Below, one piece after another: positions 12,809 to 21,044 of a stretch of DNA of 39,793 nucleotides (position 1 is the stretch's first letter; every line of letters begins with the position of its first letter). Source of the DNA: a virus. The notes beneath the pieces were generated by a model that saw only the letters and a list, made by a program, of their open reading frames with translations, was not told where the DNA came from and did no database searches. Location: positions 1-39,793 of IMG/VR virus record IMGVR_UViG_3300046665_000767. One strand, written 5' to 3'. A program made the translations under genes and the position numbers.

Positions 12809-14256
12809 TGCCAGTGCAATCAACAAACCCCGAGTACGACGATCACCTTGCCGAATGGCAGATGATGGACGACGCGCTCGAAGGCGAATGCGCAATCACT
12901 CGCAACGACAAGTATCTGCCCAAGCCATCCGGCATGGTCGAAGCTGAAAAGCTGGACTCGACCGGTAACGCTTACCTCTACACGAATTACCGTGACCGTG
13001 CCCAGTACGAACATTGGGTACGCGACTCGCTGCGCTCAATGATGGGCCTGGTGTCGCGGCTTATCCCCGAGATCACGCTACCGGGGGGGCTGAAGGGGAT
13101 TGAAGAAAACGCCACCGCTGACGGCTTTAGCCTGAAGCAGTTGTTCATGCGGATGGTTCGTCAGACGATTTCCCACGGCCGTGTGCCGCTGGTGGTGAAC
13201 GTCGACGATCGCAGCGAACCGTATTTCTCCACGTACGCGGCGCGCAACGCGATTAACTGGGGCACCGCTGATCAGGGCGGCCGTCAGGACCTGGTGCTAG
13301 CAGTGTTCCGCGAGTTCAGGAAGAAGGGCGGGGATCGGTACAGCCACGAATGCGATGTAGTGTTCCGCGAGTTCTTCATGCGCGACGATGTTTGCTACAC
13401 CTCGGTCCGCAATGATGGTGGCGACGTAGTCGAGGACGAACGCCCGCTTGGCACCACCGGCAACGACAATCGTTTGATTCGCGGGCTGCCTTACATCCCG
13501 GTAATTTTCGGTGGCTCAACCGACAATTCTCCGGAAGTGGATGAGGTGCCGCTGTTGACCATGGCGCGCGCTGCCGTGAAGTCCTACCAGCTCAGCGCCG
13601 ACTACTTCACCGCGCTGCACCAAACCAGTCACCCGCAACCTTGGGTGTCCGGTCTGGACGAAAATGTCGAATTGAGCGTGACTGGACCATCTGCGGCATG
13701 GGATCTCGGCCGAGATGGCAAGTGCGGCTACCTGGAGTTTCAGGGGGCTGGCATCGAGGCCGTACGCCAAGCGATGGCCGACCAAAAAGGCGCAGCCCTC
13801 GAAGCCGGCGCCAAGGTCATGGACGTTTCGGGTGATGCCGAATCAGGCGAGGCCCGCAAGACGCGCCAGAACGATCAGCACGCCACGCTGCACAGCATCG
13901 TCATGTCGGTGGCCGAGGCCATCGAACAGGGCCTTCGCTACGCAGCAGAGTGGAAGGGCTACAAGCCAGAAGACGTCGTCTTCATGGTCAAGCCTGAGTT
14001 CATCACGCCGGTCGTGGATGCCCAGGTGTTAGCCGAGCTGCAAAAGGCCGTCATGGCGGGCACAGTCAGTGCCGAAACCTACTGGCTCTACCTCACCACC
14101 GGCAAGCTGCCAGAACGCGCCTACGACGAAGAGTCCGACCTGATCAGCGAAGAGCGCGAGTCGGCTGGCATCAATCTGGACAAAGACGATGGCGACGGCA
14201 CCAGCAACAAACCGGACGGCGGACAGCCTGCTGCTGGAGCAATCGACGCGGCATAG
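12808..14256 (+). CDS. Portal protein (DUF4055 family)
   Basis: 482 aa. The N-terminal YRDRAQYEHWVRDSLRSMMGLVSRLIPEI, the central HGRVPLVVNVDD and the helix-rich C-terminus match the DUF4055 group of phage portal proteins, the dodecameric ring through which DNA enters the head. Position between TerL and the head morphogenesis protein supports this. The 3' end overlaps the next gene by 68 nt. Confidence 0.88.
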   Translation: MPVQSTNPEYDDHLAEWQMMDDALEGECAITRNDKYLPKPSGMVEAEKLDSTGNAYLYTNYRDRAQYEHWVRDSLRSMMGLVSRLIPEITLPGGLKGIEENATADGFSLKQLFMRMVRQTISHGRVPLVVNVDDRSEPYFSTYAARNAINWGTADQGGRQDLVLAVFREFRKKGGDRYSHECDVVFREFFMRDDVCYTSVRNDGGDVVEDERPLGTTGNDNRLIRGLPYIPVIFGGSTDNSPEVDEVPLLTMARAAVKSYQLSADYFTALHQTSHPQPWVSGLDENVELSVTGPSAAWDLGRDGKCGYLEFQGAGIEAVRQAMADQKGAALEAGAKVMDVSGDAESGEARKTRQNDQHATLHSIVMSVAEAIEQGLRYAAEWKGYKPEDVVFMVKPEFITPVVDAQVLAELQKAVMAGTVSAETYWLYLTTGKLPERAYDEESDLISEERESAGINLDKDDGDGTSNKPDGGQPAAGAIDAA

Positions 14257-15289
14257 CGTCATGCTCGAGCGGCTGAAAGCAGGCGAGGTCAAGAAGTTCG
14301 AGAAATACCTGCGCCAGATCGACACGGTTGTGCGTGATCAGCTAACCCGCAAGGAGCTGACCACCTACGGCCGTGACCGGCTGGAACAGTTCCTCGCCCG
14401 CGTCGATGGAAAGCTGCTCGACATCTACACGGCGTACGGCGACGTGGTGCAGGCCGATCTAGTCGACATCGCGATCTACGAATCAACCTTCGAAGCCAGC
14501 AGCCTCAATCATGCGTTCACGATCGACGCTGTGGTTCCGACCAATGCGGTGATCCGCGCTGCTGTCTTCTCGTATCCGCTACAAGTGACCGGGATCGACG
14601 GCGGCAAGCTGCTCAAGCCTTTCCTGAGCGGCTGGACGCGTACCGAGACAATGCGGGTGACGAACACGATCAGGCTCGGCTTCGGCCAGGGCCAGACGAA
14701 TGCTCAGATCATCCAGGCCATTCGCGGAACCGCGGCGCAGAACTTCACCGATGGCGTACTCGCAATCAGCAATCGCAACGCCGCGTCGGTCGTGCAGACG
14801 GCGGTTCAGCATGTGGCAACCACGGCGCGCATGGAAACGCTGAAGGCCAACCCGGACGTTGTGAAGGGCTACCGCTGGATATCGACGCTTGATAGCAAGA
14901 CGTCATTGCAGTGCAAGGGGCTGGATGGCCGCGTGTTCGAGGTTGGTAAAGGGCCGGTGCCGCCGGCGCACATTAAGTGTCGATCCTCGATTACAGCGGT
15001 GACTGCACTCGAAGCCCTGTTTTCAAAGGGCGCCACGCGCGCGTCAGTTGGCGACAACGGCGGTGGACAGGTCGATGCGAGCCTCACGTATTACAAATGG
15101 CTCGCCACGCAGCCAGCGAGCTTTCAGGATGCGGCGCTCGGGCCGGTGCGCGGCAGGCTGTTCCGCAAAGGCGGGTTAACCCCTGAGAAGTTCGCCACGC
15201 TGCAGCTCAACTCCAAGTTCAAGCCGTTGACTCTGGCCGAGCTCAAAGCGATCGAGCCGGAAATGTTTGTGAGAGCCGGTGTAAACTGA
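14189..15289 (+). CDS. Phage head morphogenesis protein (Mu F / SPP1 gp7 type)
   Basis: 366 aa. The C-terminal signature RWISTLDSKTSLQCKGLDG ... PPAHIKCRSSI is diagnostic of the Mu gpF/SPP1 gp7 minor head protein domain. Starts within the end of the portal gene; the upstream start is preferred because STRHSVMLERLKAGEV resembles the conserved N-terminus of the family. It is thought to join the capsid inside the shell with the portal. Confidence 0.9.
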   Translation: MATAPATNRTADSLLLEQSTRHSVMLERLKAGEVKKFEKYLRQIDTVVRDQLTRKELTTYGRDRLEQFLARVDGKLLDIYTAYGDVVQADLVDIAIYESTFEASSLNHAFTIDAVVPTNAVIRAAVFSYPLQVTGIDGGKLLKPFLSGWTRTETMRVTNTIRLGFGQGQTNAQIIQAIRGTAAQNFTDGVLAISNRNAASVVQTAVQHVATTARMETLKANPDVVKGYRWISTLDSKTSLQCKGLDGRVFEVGKGPVPPAHIKCRSSITAVTALEALFSKGATRASVGDNGGGQVDASLTYYKWLATQPASFQDAALGPVRGRLFRKGGLTPEKFATLQLNSKFKPLTLAELKAIEPEMFVRAGVN

Positions 15290-15312
15290 GCGCCCACCAC
15301 GCAGGGCCGCCC

Positions 15313-15801
15313 ATGATCATTGTTGAGCACGGCGAAGGTAACGACAGCGCTGCGAACAGCTACGCCGATCTCGAATCGCTGCTTTTCCATGGCAGCTATT
15401 ACCGGTATCCGATACCTGACAGCACTGAATGTCAGATCGATTACCTGATCCGGGCGTGCGCAGCTATGGATCGCATGCAGTGGAAAGGTCACCCAGCGTT
15501 TTTGCATCAGCCGCTGGCCTGGCCTCGCGCCGATATCGTCATGAATGGCGAGTTCCTAAGCAAGACGTCTATCCCGTACGGTATCCGGCACGGGCAGGTC
15601 ATGCTCGCGATTGAGATGTACGCGGCCGATAGGGGAATCCCTGTCGCGTTGCCTACTTACGGATACGACGGCGACAAGGTCGTGCCGCTTATGCGCAGCA
15701 CTGCCAAGGTCAATCTCGGTCCGCCGCTATGGGTGCCGAGCAGGACGCAGTTTGCTGATTATCTGGTGATGCGAGGGCTATCGGTGGTCATGATTCATTG
15801 A
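15313..15801 (+). CDS. DnaT-like / head-tail connector-type protein
   Basis: 162 aa. NSYADLESL ... ECQIDYLIRACAAMDRMQWKG ... QPLAWPRADIVMNGEFLSKTSIP matches the phage family labelled putative DnaT-like ssDNA-binding protein, which in tailed phages is mostly a head-completion or connector component. Here it lies before the scaffold and capsid, not after them, and a second connector candidate occurs at 18648. The structural role is inference. Confidence 0.7.
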   Translation: MIIVEHGEGNDSAANSYADLESLLFHGSYYRYPIPDSTECQIDYLIRACAAMDRMQWKGHPAFLHQPLAWPRADIVMNGEFLSKTSIPYGIRHGQVMLAIEMYAADRGIPVALPTYGYDGDKVVPLMRSTAKVNLGPPLWVPSRTQFADYLVMRGLSVVMIH

Positions 15802-15826
15802 GCAGGCCCGCAAGCGCTGATATAAA
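15798..15826 (+). promoter_or_regulatory. Putative sigma-70 promoter of the 15848 accessory gene
   Basis: -35 TTGAGC (15798-15803), exact 17-nt spacer, -10 TATAAA (15821-15826). It overlaps the stop codon of the upstream gene. Predicted start of transcription near 15833, inside the hairpin that covers the ribosome-binding site. Confidence 0.65.
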
Positions 15827-15827
15827 G

Positions 15828-15845
15828 CCGCTCTTTAAGGAGCGG
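15828..15845 (+). promoter_or_regulatory. Hairpin hiding the ribosome-binding site
   Basis: CCGCTC / GAGCGG perfect stem with a TTTAAG loop. AAGGAG (15837-15842), the Shine-Dalgarno of the 15848 gene, is split between the loop and the 3' arm. Read-through RNA would contain both arms; RNA from the adjacent promoter would lack most of the 5' arm. Confidence 0.65.
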
Positions 15846-15847
15846 TC

Positions 15848-16471
15848 ATGAACCTATTGCTTGGGATTATCGCTGTAGTGGCAGTCTTCATCAGCGGGCT
15901 GCTTGGCTTGACCGCCGGGATAAATCTAAACCCTATATCCACAGTTAGCTACGTTCCGAACTGGGGCAGTCTAGGGGATTGGGTGTCAGGCATTGGCGCT
16001 TTTCTAGCAATCATTTCCAGCTTCATTCTAGTTAAGCGCAACGAAGAGCAGCAGCGGGATCGCGAGCGTGAAAGATTCCTCGTTGATCAATTCGGATCCT
16101 TACTTCATGTATCTATCACGGTCGTTTCAACCGGATACCTGCCGTGCGCCATCAAAGGGGTCTTTATTGAAAGCCTCAGCAAAAGCGCTGTTCCTCTGCA
16201 CCGGTATCTGCCGGAAGATGTAACGGTAGTGATGCCTCAGCGCCTCGAAAGCAAAGCCGATATTCACTTTTCCTGGAGATTTGATCAGCTAGAGCCACTT
16301 CTTCAAGCGATTTCATGGATGAGGGTGGGGAGACTAGAAGACCTGACCATCTTGGTCGTCACCTCCATAGGCGAAGATCGGACGCCAATTACGGCTGAGG
16401 TCGCCGAAATCCTTCTAGGTGTTGCTCGCGGGGCAGGGATAGCAGTACTTGAAACCGACGAACCATTTTAA
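15848..16471 (+). CDS. Membrane-anchored accessory (moron) protein, unknown
   Basis: 207 aa. Two N-terminal hydrophobic helices (about 3-25 and 46-62, WVSGIGAFLAIISSFILV) are followed by a charged coil (KRNEEQQRDRERERF) and a soluble domain of about 130 residues. Similar topology is seen in uncharacterised membrane-tethered sensors or exclusion proteins, but I do not recognise the family. It sits between head genes with its own promoter and terminator, and its base composition looks more AT-rich than its neighbours, all marks of a recently acquired moron likely expressed in the lysogen. Confidence 0.75.
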   Translation: MNLLLGIIAVVAVFISGLLGLTAGINLNPISTVSYVPNWGSLGDWVSGIGAFLAIISSFILVKRNEEQQRDRERERFLVDQFGSLLHVSITVVSTGYLPCAIKGVFIESLSKSAVPLHRYLPEDVTVVMPQRLESKADIHFSWRFDQLEPLLQAISWMRVGRLEDLTILVVTSIGEDRTPITAEVAEILLGVARGAGIAVLETDEPF

Positions 16472-16493
16472 TTTTCACTACCAAACCACCAAA

Positions 16494-16517
16494 CCTCGGC
16501 CATGCCGGGGTTTTTTT
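16494..16517 (+). terminator. Intrinsic terminator of the 15848 unit
   Basis: CCTCGGC / GCCGGGG 7-bp stem (one T-G pair), CAT loop, seven T. A second small hairpin (CCCGC AAA GCGGG, 16521-16533) follows at once. The head operon must be antiterminated, or read through, to reach the scaffold and capsid. Confidence 0.85.
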
Positions 16518-16558
16518 ATGCCCGCAAAGCGGGAAACCAAACCCAAGGGGTGTGCCAA

Positions 16559-17296
16559 GTGGCAGACGAAAATCAGATTGATCTTGAAGACCCGGCGATC
16601 AAAACCGCCATTTCCGCCGCCGTTGAGGCTGCGACCTTGGGGCTCAAGAACAAGAATTCAGAGCTTCTCGGCTCTCTCCGGACCACCAAAACCGAACTGG
16701 ACGGCTTCAAGACCCAGTTCGAGGGCCTGGATATCAATGCGGTGAAGGGCCTGCTGAACAAGGTGGGCCAAGACGAAGAGACCCGCCTGCTCGCGGAAGG
16801 CAAGCTCGACGAAGTGATCAATAAGCGCACCGAGCGCCTGCGTGGCGACTACGACACCAAGCTGGCAGCCGAGAAAACTCGCGCTGACAAGGCCGAGGCC
16901 TTCGCTGCCAAGTACAGCGATAAGGTGCTGGCCGACTCCATTCGTGCTGCCGCCATCAAGGCCGGCGCTCTCCCTGAAGCTGCCGAGGACATCATTCTCC
17001 GCGCCCGGGGTACCTTCAAACTCAGTGAAGACGGCGAGGCCATTGCCACCGACCGGGACGGCGAAGTCGTTTACGGCAAGGACGGCAAGACCCCTCTGTC
17101 GCCGCTCGAATGGGCGGAATCGCTGCGTGAATCAGCAACACACCTTTGGCCAAGGGCTCAGGGTGCCGGACAGACCGGCGACAACGGTGGCAAGGCTACC
17201 AAAAAGTGGGGGGAGCACACCGAACAAGAGCGCGCCGCGCTCGCACGGGACAACCCCGAAGCATACAAGCGACTCAAAGCCACTCAAGGAACCTAA
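16559..17296 (+). CDS. Capsid scaffold protein
   Basis: 245 aa, very charged and helical: a long coiled-coil region (about 20-130, LKNKNSELLGSLRTTKTEL, TERLRGDYDTKLAAEKTRAD) and an acidic, Gly-rich C-terminal half, as in scaffolds that direct capsid assembly. It is directly upstream of the major capsid gene. GTG start chosen because AAGGGG lies 8 nt before it; a longer ORF from 16502 would begin within the terminator. Confidence 0.82.
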   Translation: MADENQIDLEDPAIKTAISAAVEAATLGLKNKNSELLGSLRTTKTELDGFKTQFEGLDINAVKGLLNKVGQDEETRLLAEGKLDEVINKRTERLRGDYDTKLAAEKTRADKAEAFAAKYSDKVLADSIRAAAIKAGALPEAAEDIILRARGTFKLSEDGEAIATDRDGEVVYGKDGKTPLSPLEWAESLRESATHLWPRAQGAGQTGDNGGKATKKWGEHTEQERAALARDNPEAYKRLKATQGT

Positions 17297-17299
17297 TCC

Positions 17300-18277
17300 A
17301 TGGCCACCACGCAACTCGCGGACATCTTCGTCAGCGACTACTACGCCGATCTGGCGCCGGTTAACTTGCCGGAAAAGACCGCTGTTTTTGACTCCGGCAT
17401 CATCGTCAAATCCCCCGAACTGGATGCCATCGCGTCCAACGGCCAGGGCACCGCAGAGATTGCCTACTGGCAGGATCTGGATGCAGACGAAGAGCCGAAC
17501 ATCTCCAATGACGACCCGGATGACCTGGGCCTGGTTGGCAAGGCCGAGATGGGCAGCATGCGTGCGCGCACTCTGTACCTCAACAAAGGCTATGGCGTAG
17601 CCGACTTGACCACCGAGTTAGCCCGCACCGAGCCAATGCAGCACATCCGCAACCGTTTCGGCACCTACTGGACTCGTCGCTGGCAGCGTTACCTGCTGGG
17701 CGCTGCTCGCGGCATCATTGCCTCGAACATCGCCAACGATGCGGGTGACATGGTTGTCGATGCTGGTGCGGCCATCAGTGCCGGCGCATTCCAGGATGCC
17801 GCTTTCACTTCTGGCGATGCTGCCGATGTGTTCTCCGCTATCGGCGTGCACTCGGTCGTGATGAACCAGATGGTCAAGCAGGACCTCATCGAGTACCTGC
17901 GCGACTCCGACGGCCGCATCATCCTTTCCACCTACCTGGGCAAGCCAGTGTTTATGGACGACAGCCTGGTCTACGGTGCCGGTCGTTACCTGTCTGTGTT
18001 CTTCGGTCAGGGCGCATTCGGTTACGGCGAAGGCAGCCCGGCGAATCCGGTCGAACTGGAGCGCAAGCCATCCGGCGGTAACGGCGGTGGTGCCGAAGTC
18101 CTCTGGGAACGGAAGACCATGATCCTGCAGCCGGCTGGTTTCAGCTGGAAAGGCGGGGAGAACCGCAACCTGAGCCCGACCGCGACGCAATACGCGGCCG
18201 CTGCCAACTGGGAGCGCGTGTTCGACCGCAAGCAGGTTCCTTTTGCCGCCGTCATCAGCGGCACCACCACCCCGTAA
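17300..18277 (+). CDS. Major capsid protein
   Basis: 325 aa. Order (after scaffold), length and composition fit an HK97-fold coat protein of the gp13-like group: TTQLADIFVSDYYADLAP at the start, FGTYWTRRWQRYLLGAARGI in the middle and LILQPAGFSWKGG-type strands near the end. Only 3 nt separate it from the scaffold gene. Most abundant virion protein; a strong hairpin follows the stop. Confidence 0.9.
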   Translation: MATTQLADIFVSDYYADLAPVNLPEKTAVFDSGIIVKSPELDAIASNGQGTAEIAYWQDLDADEEPNISNDDPDDLGLVGKAEMGSMRARTLYLNKGYGVADLTTELARTEPMQHIRNRFGTYWTRRWQRYLLGAARGIIASNIANDAGDMVVDAGAAISAGAFQDAAFTSGDAADVFSAIGVHSVVMNQMVKQDLIEYLRDSDGRIILSTYLGKPVFMDDSLVYGAGRYLSVFFGQGAFGYGEGSPANPVELERKPSGGNGGGAEVLWERKTMILQPAGFSWKGGENRNLSPTATQYAAAANWERVFDRKQVPFAAVISGTTTP

Positions 18278-18289
18278 TCCAATTGTGGC

Positions 18290-18309
18290 GAGGCGTCTTC
18301 GGACGCTTC
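18290..18309 (+). other. UUCG-tetraloop hairpin after the capsid gene
   Basis: An 8-bp stem (one G-U pair) capped by C(TTCG)G, the exceptionally stable RNA tetraloop. No T-run follows. Probably a message-stabilising end or a partial barrier that sets high capsid expression relative to downstream genes. Confidence 0.7.
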
Positions 18310-18328
18310 CGCTGCATGGGAGTGAATC

Positions 18329-18637
18329 ATGAAAGTGATCTATACCGACAAACCGGGCAACGAGCCTGGCGTCTGCTATCGCCTGCTCAACGAGTTCTTC
18401 GGGGTGATCAGTGCGGCCAAGGAAGTGGTGGTGGACGGCGACAAGCCCGATATCGTCGCGGCCTACCAACGTGCGGGCATTGCTGTTACCGGCCCGGCCG
18501 AGAAGGAGGAAGAGGTCGAAACCGATCCTCTGAAAATGAAGGTCGACGACCTGAAAGCGTGGCTGACTGCCAAAGGCATCGAGTTCGCTGCCGACGCGAA
18601 GAAAGACGACCTGAAGGCCCTGGTTCCAGCAGAATAA
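18329..18637 (+). CDS. Head protein with C-terminal HeH/LEM-like domain
   Basis: 102 aa. The N-terminal half has a small alpha/beta pattern (VVVDGDKPDIVAAYQRAGI) and the C-terminal 35 residues (MKVDDLKAWLTAKGIEFAADAKKDDLKALV) form a helix-extension-helix (HeH/LEM) fold, common in small phage head proteins encoded after the capsid. Probably a minor head or completion protein. Good GGGAG site. Confidence 0.75.
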   Translation: MKVIYTDKPGNEPGVCYRLLNEFFGVISAAKEVVVDGDKPDIVAAYQRAGIAVTGPAEKEEEVETDPLKMKVDDLKAWLTAKGIEFAADAKKDDLKALVPAE

Positions 18638-18647
18638 GGACAGACAC

Positions 18648-19025
18648 ATGACCGACTTCATCACCGTTGCCGATGTTACTGCCCAGCTTGGTCCTAACTG
18701 GGCTGGCACTGGTGATCCGGTCCTTGCCGTGACCATGGCTAACGCATGGCTCACGGCCGAGATTCTGCGGGCTGTCCCTGATCCGGTTCCCGCCGCGATC
18801 AAGACGGCCGGCGCCTACATCGCGAAAGAGGCGGCGGCGGGCAATCTGTACAAGGCCACCAAGAAAGAGGTGGTCAGCAGCACTGTGTCGGCGCAGTCCG
18901 GTACTTCTGTCAGCAAAACTTTCGCCGCCGGCTCTACAGATCTCACCCAGGGCGAGAATTTCGCCTTGGCGTTGATCAATCCATGGATCAAGCGTCCCGG
19001 CACCATCATGCTCAAGAGGGTTTGA
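18648..19025 (+). CDS. Head-tail connector protein
   Basis: 125 aa. Position straight after capsid/HeH genes, length and helical N-terminal part (VTAQLGPNWAGTGDPVLAVTMANAWLTAEIL) fit the adaptor that binds the portal. Assignment rests on synteny and size; sequence similarity is not strong. A connector-type gene also occurs at 15313. Confidence 0.65.
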   Translation: MTDFITVADVTAQLGPNWAGTGDPVLAVTMANAWLTAEILRAVPDPVPAAIKTAGAYIAKEAAAGNLYKATKKEVVSSTVSAQSGTSVSKTFAAGSTDLTQGENFALALINPWIKRPGTIMLKRV

Positions 19026-19027
19026 GC

Positions 19028-19417
19028 GTGGGCATGCGCGAAGAGGTGCAGGCTGAACTGGCAGAGGCCTTCGACGATGACGACGGCCTAGCTGATGCGG
19101 TAAAGCCGGTCGCTGGAAGTCGGAAAGAAGCGGCGATCTACGATCCTGCTACCGGCAAAAATACCAGCGCGACTACAACCTACGCGGGGCGCGGTGTCTT
19201 CGGTAGCTACCTCTCCAAGGAGATCGATGGCTCGCTGATCCAGACGACGGATGAGAAATTGCTGATCCTGCAGAACGAGCTGTTCGTCTCAGTGGCAGGC
19301 GTGACCACCACGACGCGCACCGAGCCAAGGATCGGCGACCTGATAGGCGGCAAGCGCGCGCTCAACGTCAGCCAAGATCCCGCAGGCGCTACATGGACCG
19401 TCCAGCTGAGGAAATGA
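19028..19417 (+). CDS. Putative head-tail stopper / joining protein
   Basis: 129 aa, helical start then beta-rich (GRGVFGSYLSKEIDGSLIQTTDEKLLIL..., PRIGDLIGG), the profile of a phage stopper or head-closure protein. Start assigned to a GTG 7 nt after AGAGGG, two nt after the previous stop. Its place between adaptor and gp10-like gene agrees. Confidence 0.65.
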   Translation: MGMREEVQAELAEAFDDDDGLADAVKPVAGSRKEAAIYDPATGKNTSATTTYAGRGVFGSYLSKEIDGSLIQTTDEKLLILQNELFVSVAGVTTTTRTEPRIGDLIGGKRALNVSQDPAGATWTVQLRK

Positions 19418-19418
19418 C

Positions 19419-20075
19419 ATGGCGTCGAAGTACTCAGGACAGAAGGGCGGCTTTGCTGCGCAGATACGCGAATTCGCCGATCAGTCGAATGCGGCCATCG
19501 AAACCACCATGCGCGAGATCATCATCGAGCTTGGTTCTAGCGTCATCCGCATGTCGCCGGTGGGCAATCCCGAGATATGGGCTGAGAACGTCGCTCACCG
19601 TGCAGCGAATACACCCTCCGCTGACGATTACGACTTCAAGGTTGCCGTCCGCAACACAGTCATCAACCTGACCGAATCCAATTTCACCAAGTCCGGCAAT
19701 CTGAAGAAGGGCGTGAAGTACGCTAAGCCGCTGACCAAAGCCGAGCGGGTGCAGAACTTCAACGTTAACGGGCTGGTATCTGGGAAGGATTACGTCGGCG
19801 GCCGATTCCGCGGCAACTGGATGTTCAGCATCGGCAGTCCTGACAACACCACGACTGAAACAGTCGACCCGAATGGCACGAAGTCCACATCGCGCATCGT
19901 CGCCGGGGCGATTGAGTTTAAGGCGGGCGATACGGCCTACATCACCAACTCGCTGCCGTATTCAATTCCATTGGAGTTTGGGCACTCGACCCAGGCGCCG
20001 GGTGGCATGGTCCGCATCACTGTCGCGCGCTTCCAGCAGATCGTACTGGAGGCCATCAGGAACAACAAACTATGA
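19419..20075 (+). CDS. HK97 gp10-like neck/tail completion protein
   Basis: 218 aa. TTMREIIIELGSSVIRMSPVG, the FRGNWMFSIG segment and the ITNSLPYSIPLEFGHSTQAPGGMVRITV end are typical of HK97 gp10/lambda Z-like proteins, which are needed for a tail able to join the head. Clear GAGGAAA site; ATGA overlap with the tail terminator gene. Confidence 0.85.
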   Translation: MASKYSGQKGGFAAQIREFADQSNAAIETTMREIIIELGSSVIRMSPVGNPEIWAENVAHRAANTPSADDYDFKVAVRNTVINLTESNFTKSGNLKKGVKYAKPLTKAERVQNFNVNGLVSGKDYVGGRFRGNWMFSIGSPDNTTTETVDPNGTKSTSRIVAGAIEFKAGDTAYITNSLPYSIPLEFGHSTQAPGGMVRITVARFQQIVLEAIRNNKL

Positions 20076-20482
20076 GCCACCTCACCATCCGCCTGCTGTA
20101 TCAGCAGCGTTTAGACGCATGGGCCGCCAACAAAGGCCTGCGCGTCTCGTACGAAGGCGCCGAGTTCATCCCTGAATCTGACGAGACCTACCTGAGCTGC
20201 TTTGCGCTGCCGGCAGGCACGGACACGAACACCCTGGCCGGGGACCACCGCGCGTACACCGGCGTGTTTCAGATCAATGTCGTGACGCCAGTCGGTAATG
20301 GCACCGGTGACACTGAAGGGCTGGTCGACGAACTGGGCGATCTGTTCCCCGCGTATCTCCGGCTCAAGCGGGACGACTTCGAAGTGATCGTGCTGACACC
20401 GGTTGAGCAAAGCCCGCCAATCCCCGGCGACACAACTCTCTCCGTGTCGGCATCGTTTCAGTACCGCGCTGACACTGACTAG
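20072..20482 (+). CDS. Tail terminator protein (lambda U-like, DUF4128 type)
   Basis: 136 aa. LLYQQRLDAWAANKGLRVSYEGAEFIPESDETYLSCFALPA and the closing TTLSVSASFQYRADTD fit the DUF4128/gpU-like tail terminator that caps the tail tube and contacts the head. It ends 4 nt from a convergent minus-strand gene. Confidence 0.82.
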   Translation: MSHLTIRLLYQQRLDAWAANKGLRVSYEGAEFIPESDETYLSCFALPAGTDTNTLAGDHRAYTGVFQINVVTPVGNGTGDTEGLVDELGDLFPAYLRLKRDDFEVIVLTPVEQSPPIPGDTTLSVSASFQYRADTD

Positions 20483-20486
20483 TTCG

Positions 20487-20906
20487 TCAAGCTTGCTTTG
20501 GAAGCAGCTCCTCGGGGATCGTCGGTTTTCTATCCAGAATATCCTTCAGTTTAGTGATTTCATCCATCACGCTGGACCCTGACAAATCGGAATCGTGAAA
20601 CTCGAAGTTGTCGCCTTGGAATGAGGTGACGTACATGTAGAAAGGAAGTTTTCCCTTTTCTTTAAGGTAGTCGAGTTGTTTTTTGTAATACATCGCTGCG
20701 CCTAAGCCGGTCGCCTTCGCTCCTACAAATTTGGCGATGTTGGAAACACCGATGCCAAATCCCGGCCATGGCAGGCCGGAAAGTTCTCTGCAGGCTCGTT
20801 GTGCAGCCCAAGCCTCTGTCGCCTCTTTACTGCCAGCGAGACCAAAATCCTTAATGTTGCTGAGGCGAATGTTGTGACTGCCAATCTGATGAAAATCCTG
20901 TTTCAT
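20487..20906 (-). CDS. Antisense accessory protein within the tail operon, unknown
   Basis: 139 aa that I do not recognise. It has a glycine-rich, weakly hydrophobic centre (LPWPGFGIGVSNIAKFVGAKATGLGAAMYYK) followed by a charged C-terminal third. The DNA is visibly more AT-rich than the flanking tail genes. GGGGG lies upstream of its ATG. Located between tail terminator and tail tube genes, opposite to them: a moron likely expressed from its own promoter in the lysogen. No promoter is convincing in the 138-nt gap. Confidence 0.7.
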   Translation of the reverse strand: MKQDFHQIGSHNIRLSNIKDFGLAGSKEATEAWAAQRACRELSGLPWPGFGIGVSNIAKFVGAKATGLGAAMYYKKQLDYLKEKGKLPFYMYVTSFQGDNFEFHDSDLSGSSVMDEITKLKDILDRKPTIPEELLPKQA

Positions 20907-20998
20907 TTGCGTACCCCCGAATAAGCCTAAATAGGATATCGGAGCCTCTACTGAATTCTTTAGCCTACTTACTCACACGCCCACTGGGCAAACCATAA

Positions 20999-21018
20999 CC
21001 CGCCTTCGAGCGGGTTTT
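20999..21018. terminator. Terminator ahead of the tail tube gene
   Basis: CCCGC / GCGGG stem with a CTTCGA loop and TTTT. It lies 27 nt before the tail tube start and may end transcription arriving from the head genes or isolate the antisense gene. Confidence 0.75.
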
Positions 21019-21044
21019 GTCATTTCTGCAATGAGGAAAATCCA

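Noticed and set aside
15801-16517. tRNA or small RNA gene near the 15828 hairpin
   Set aside because: Only one stem overlapping a ribosome-binding site; no cloverleaf. No tRNA was seen anywhere in the window.
16842-17600. 252-codon plus-strand frame in scaffold/capsid
   Set aside because: Arg/Pro/Ser/Thr-rich out-of-frame shadow spanning the junction of two real genes.
17618-18802. 394-codon minus-strand open frame across capsid and connector genes
   Set aside because: Runs antisense through three well-supported head genes and has a shadow-like composition.
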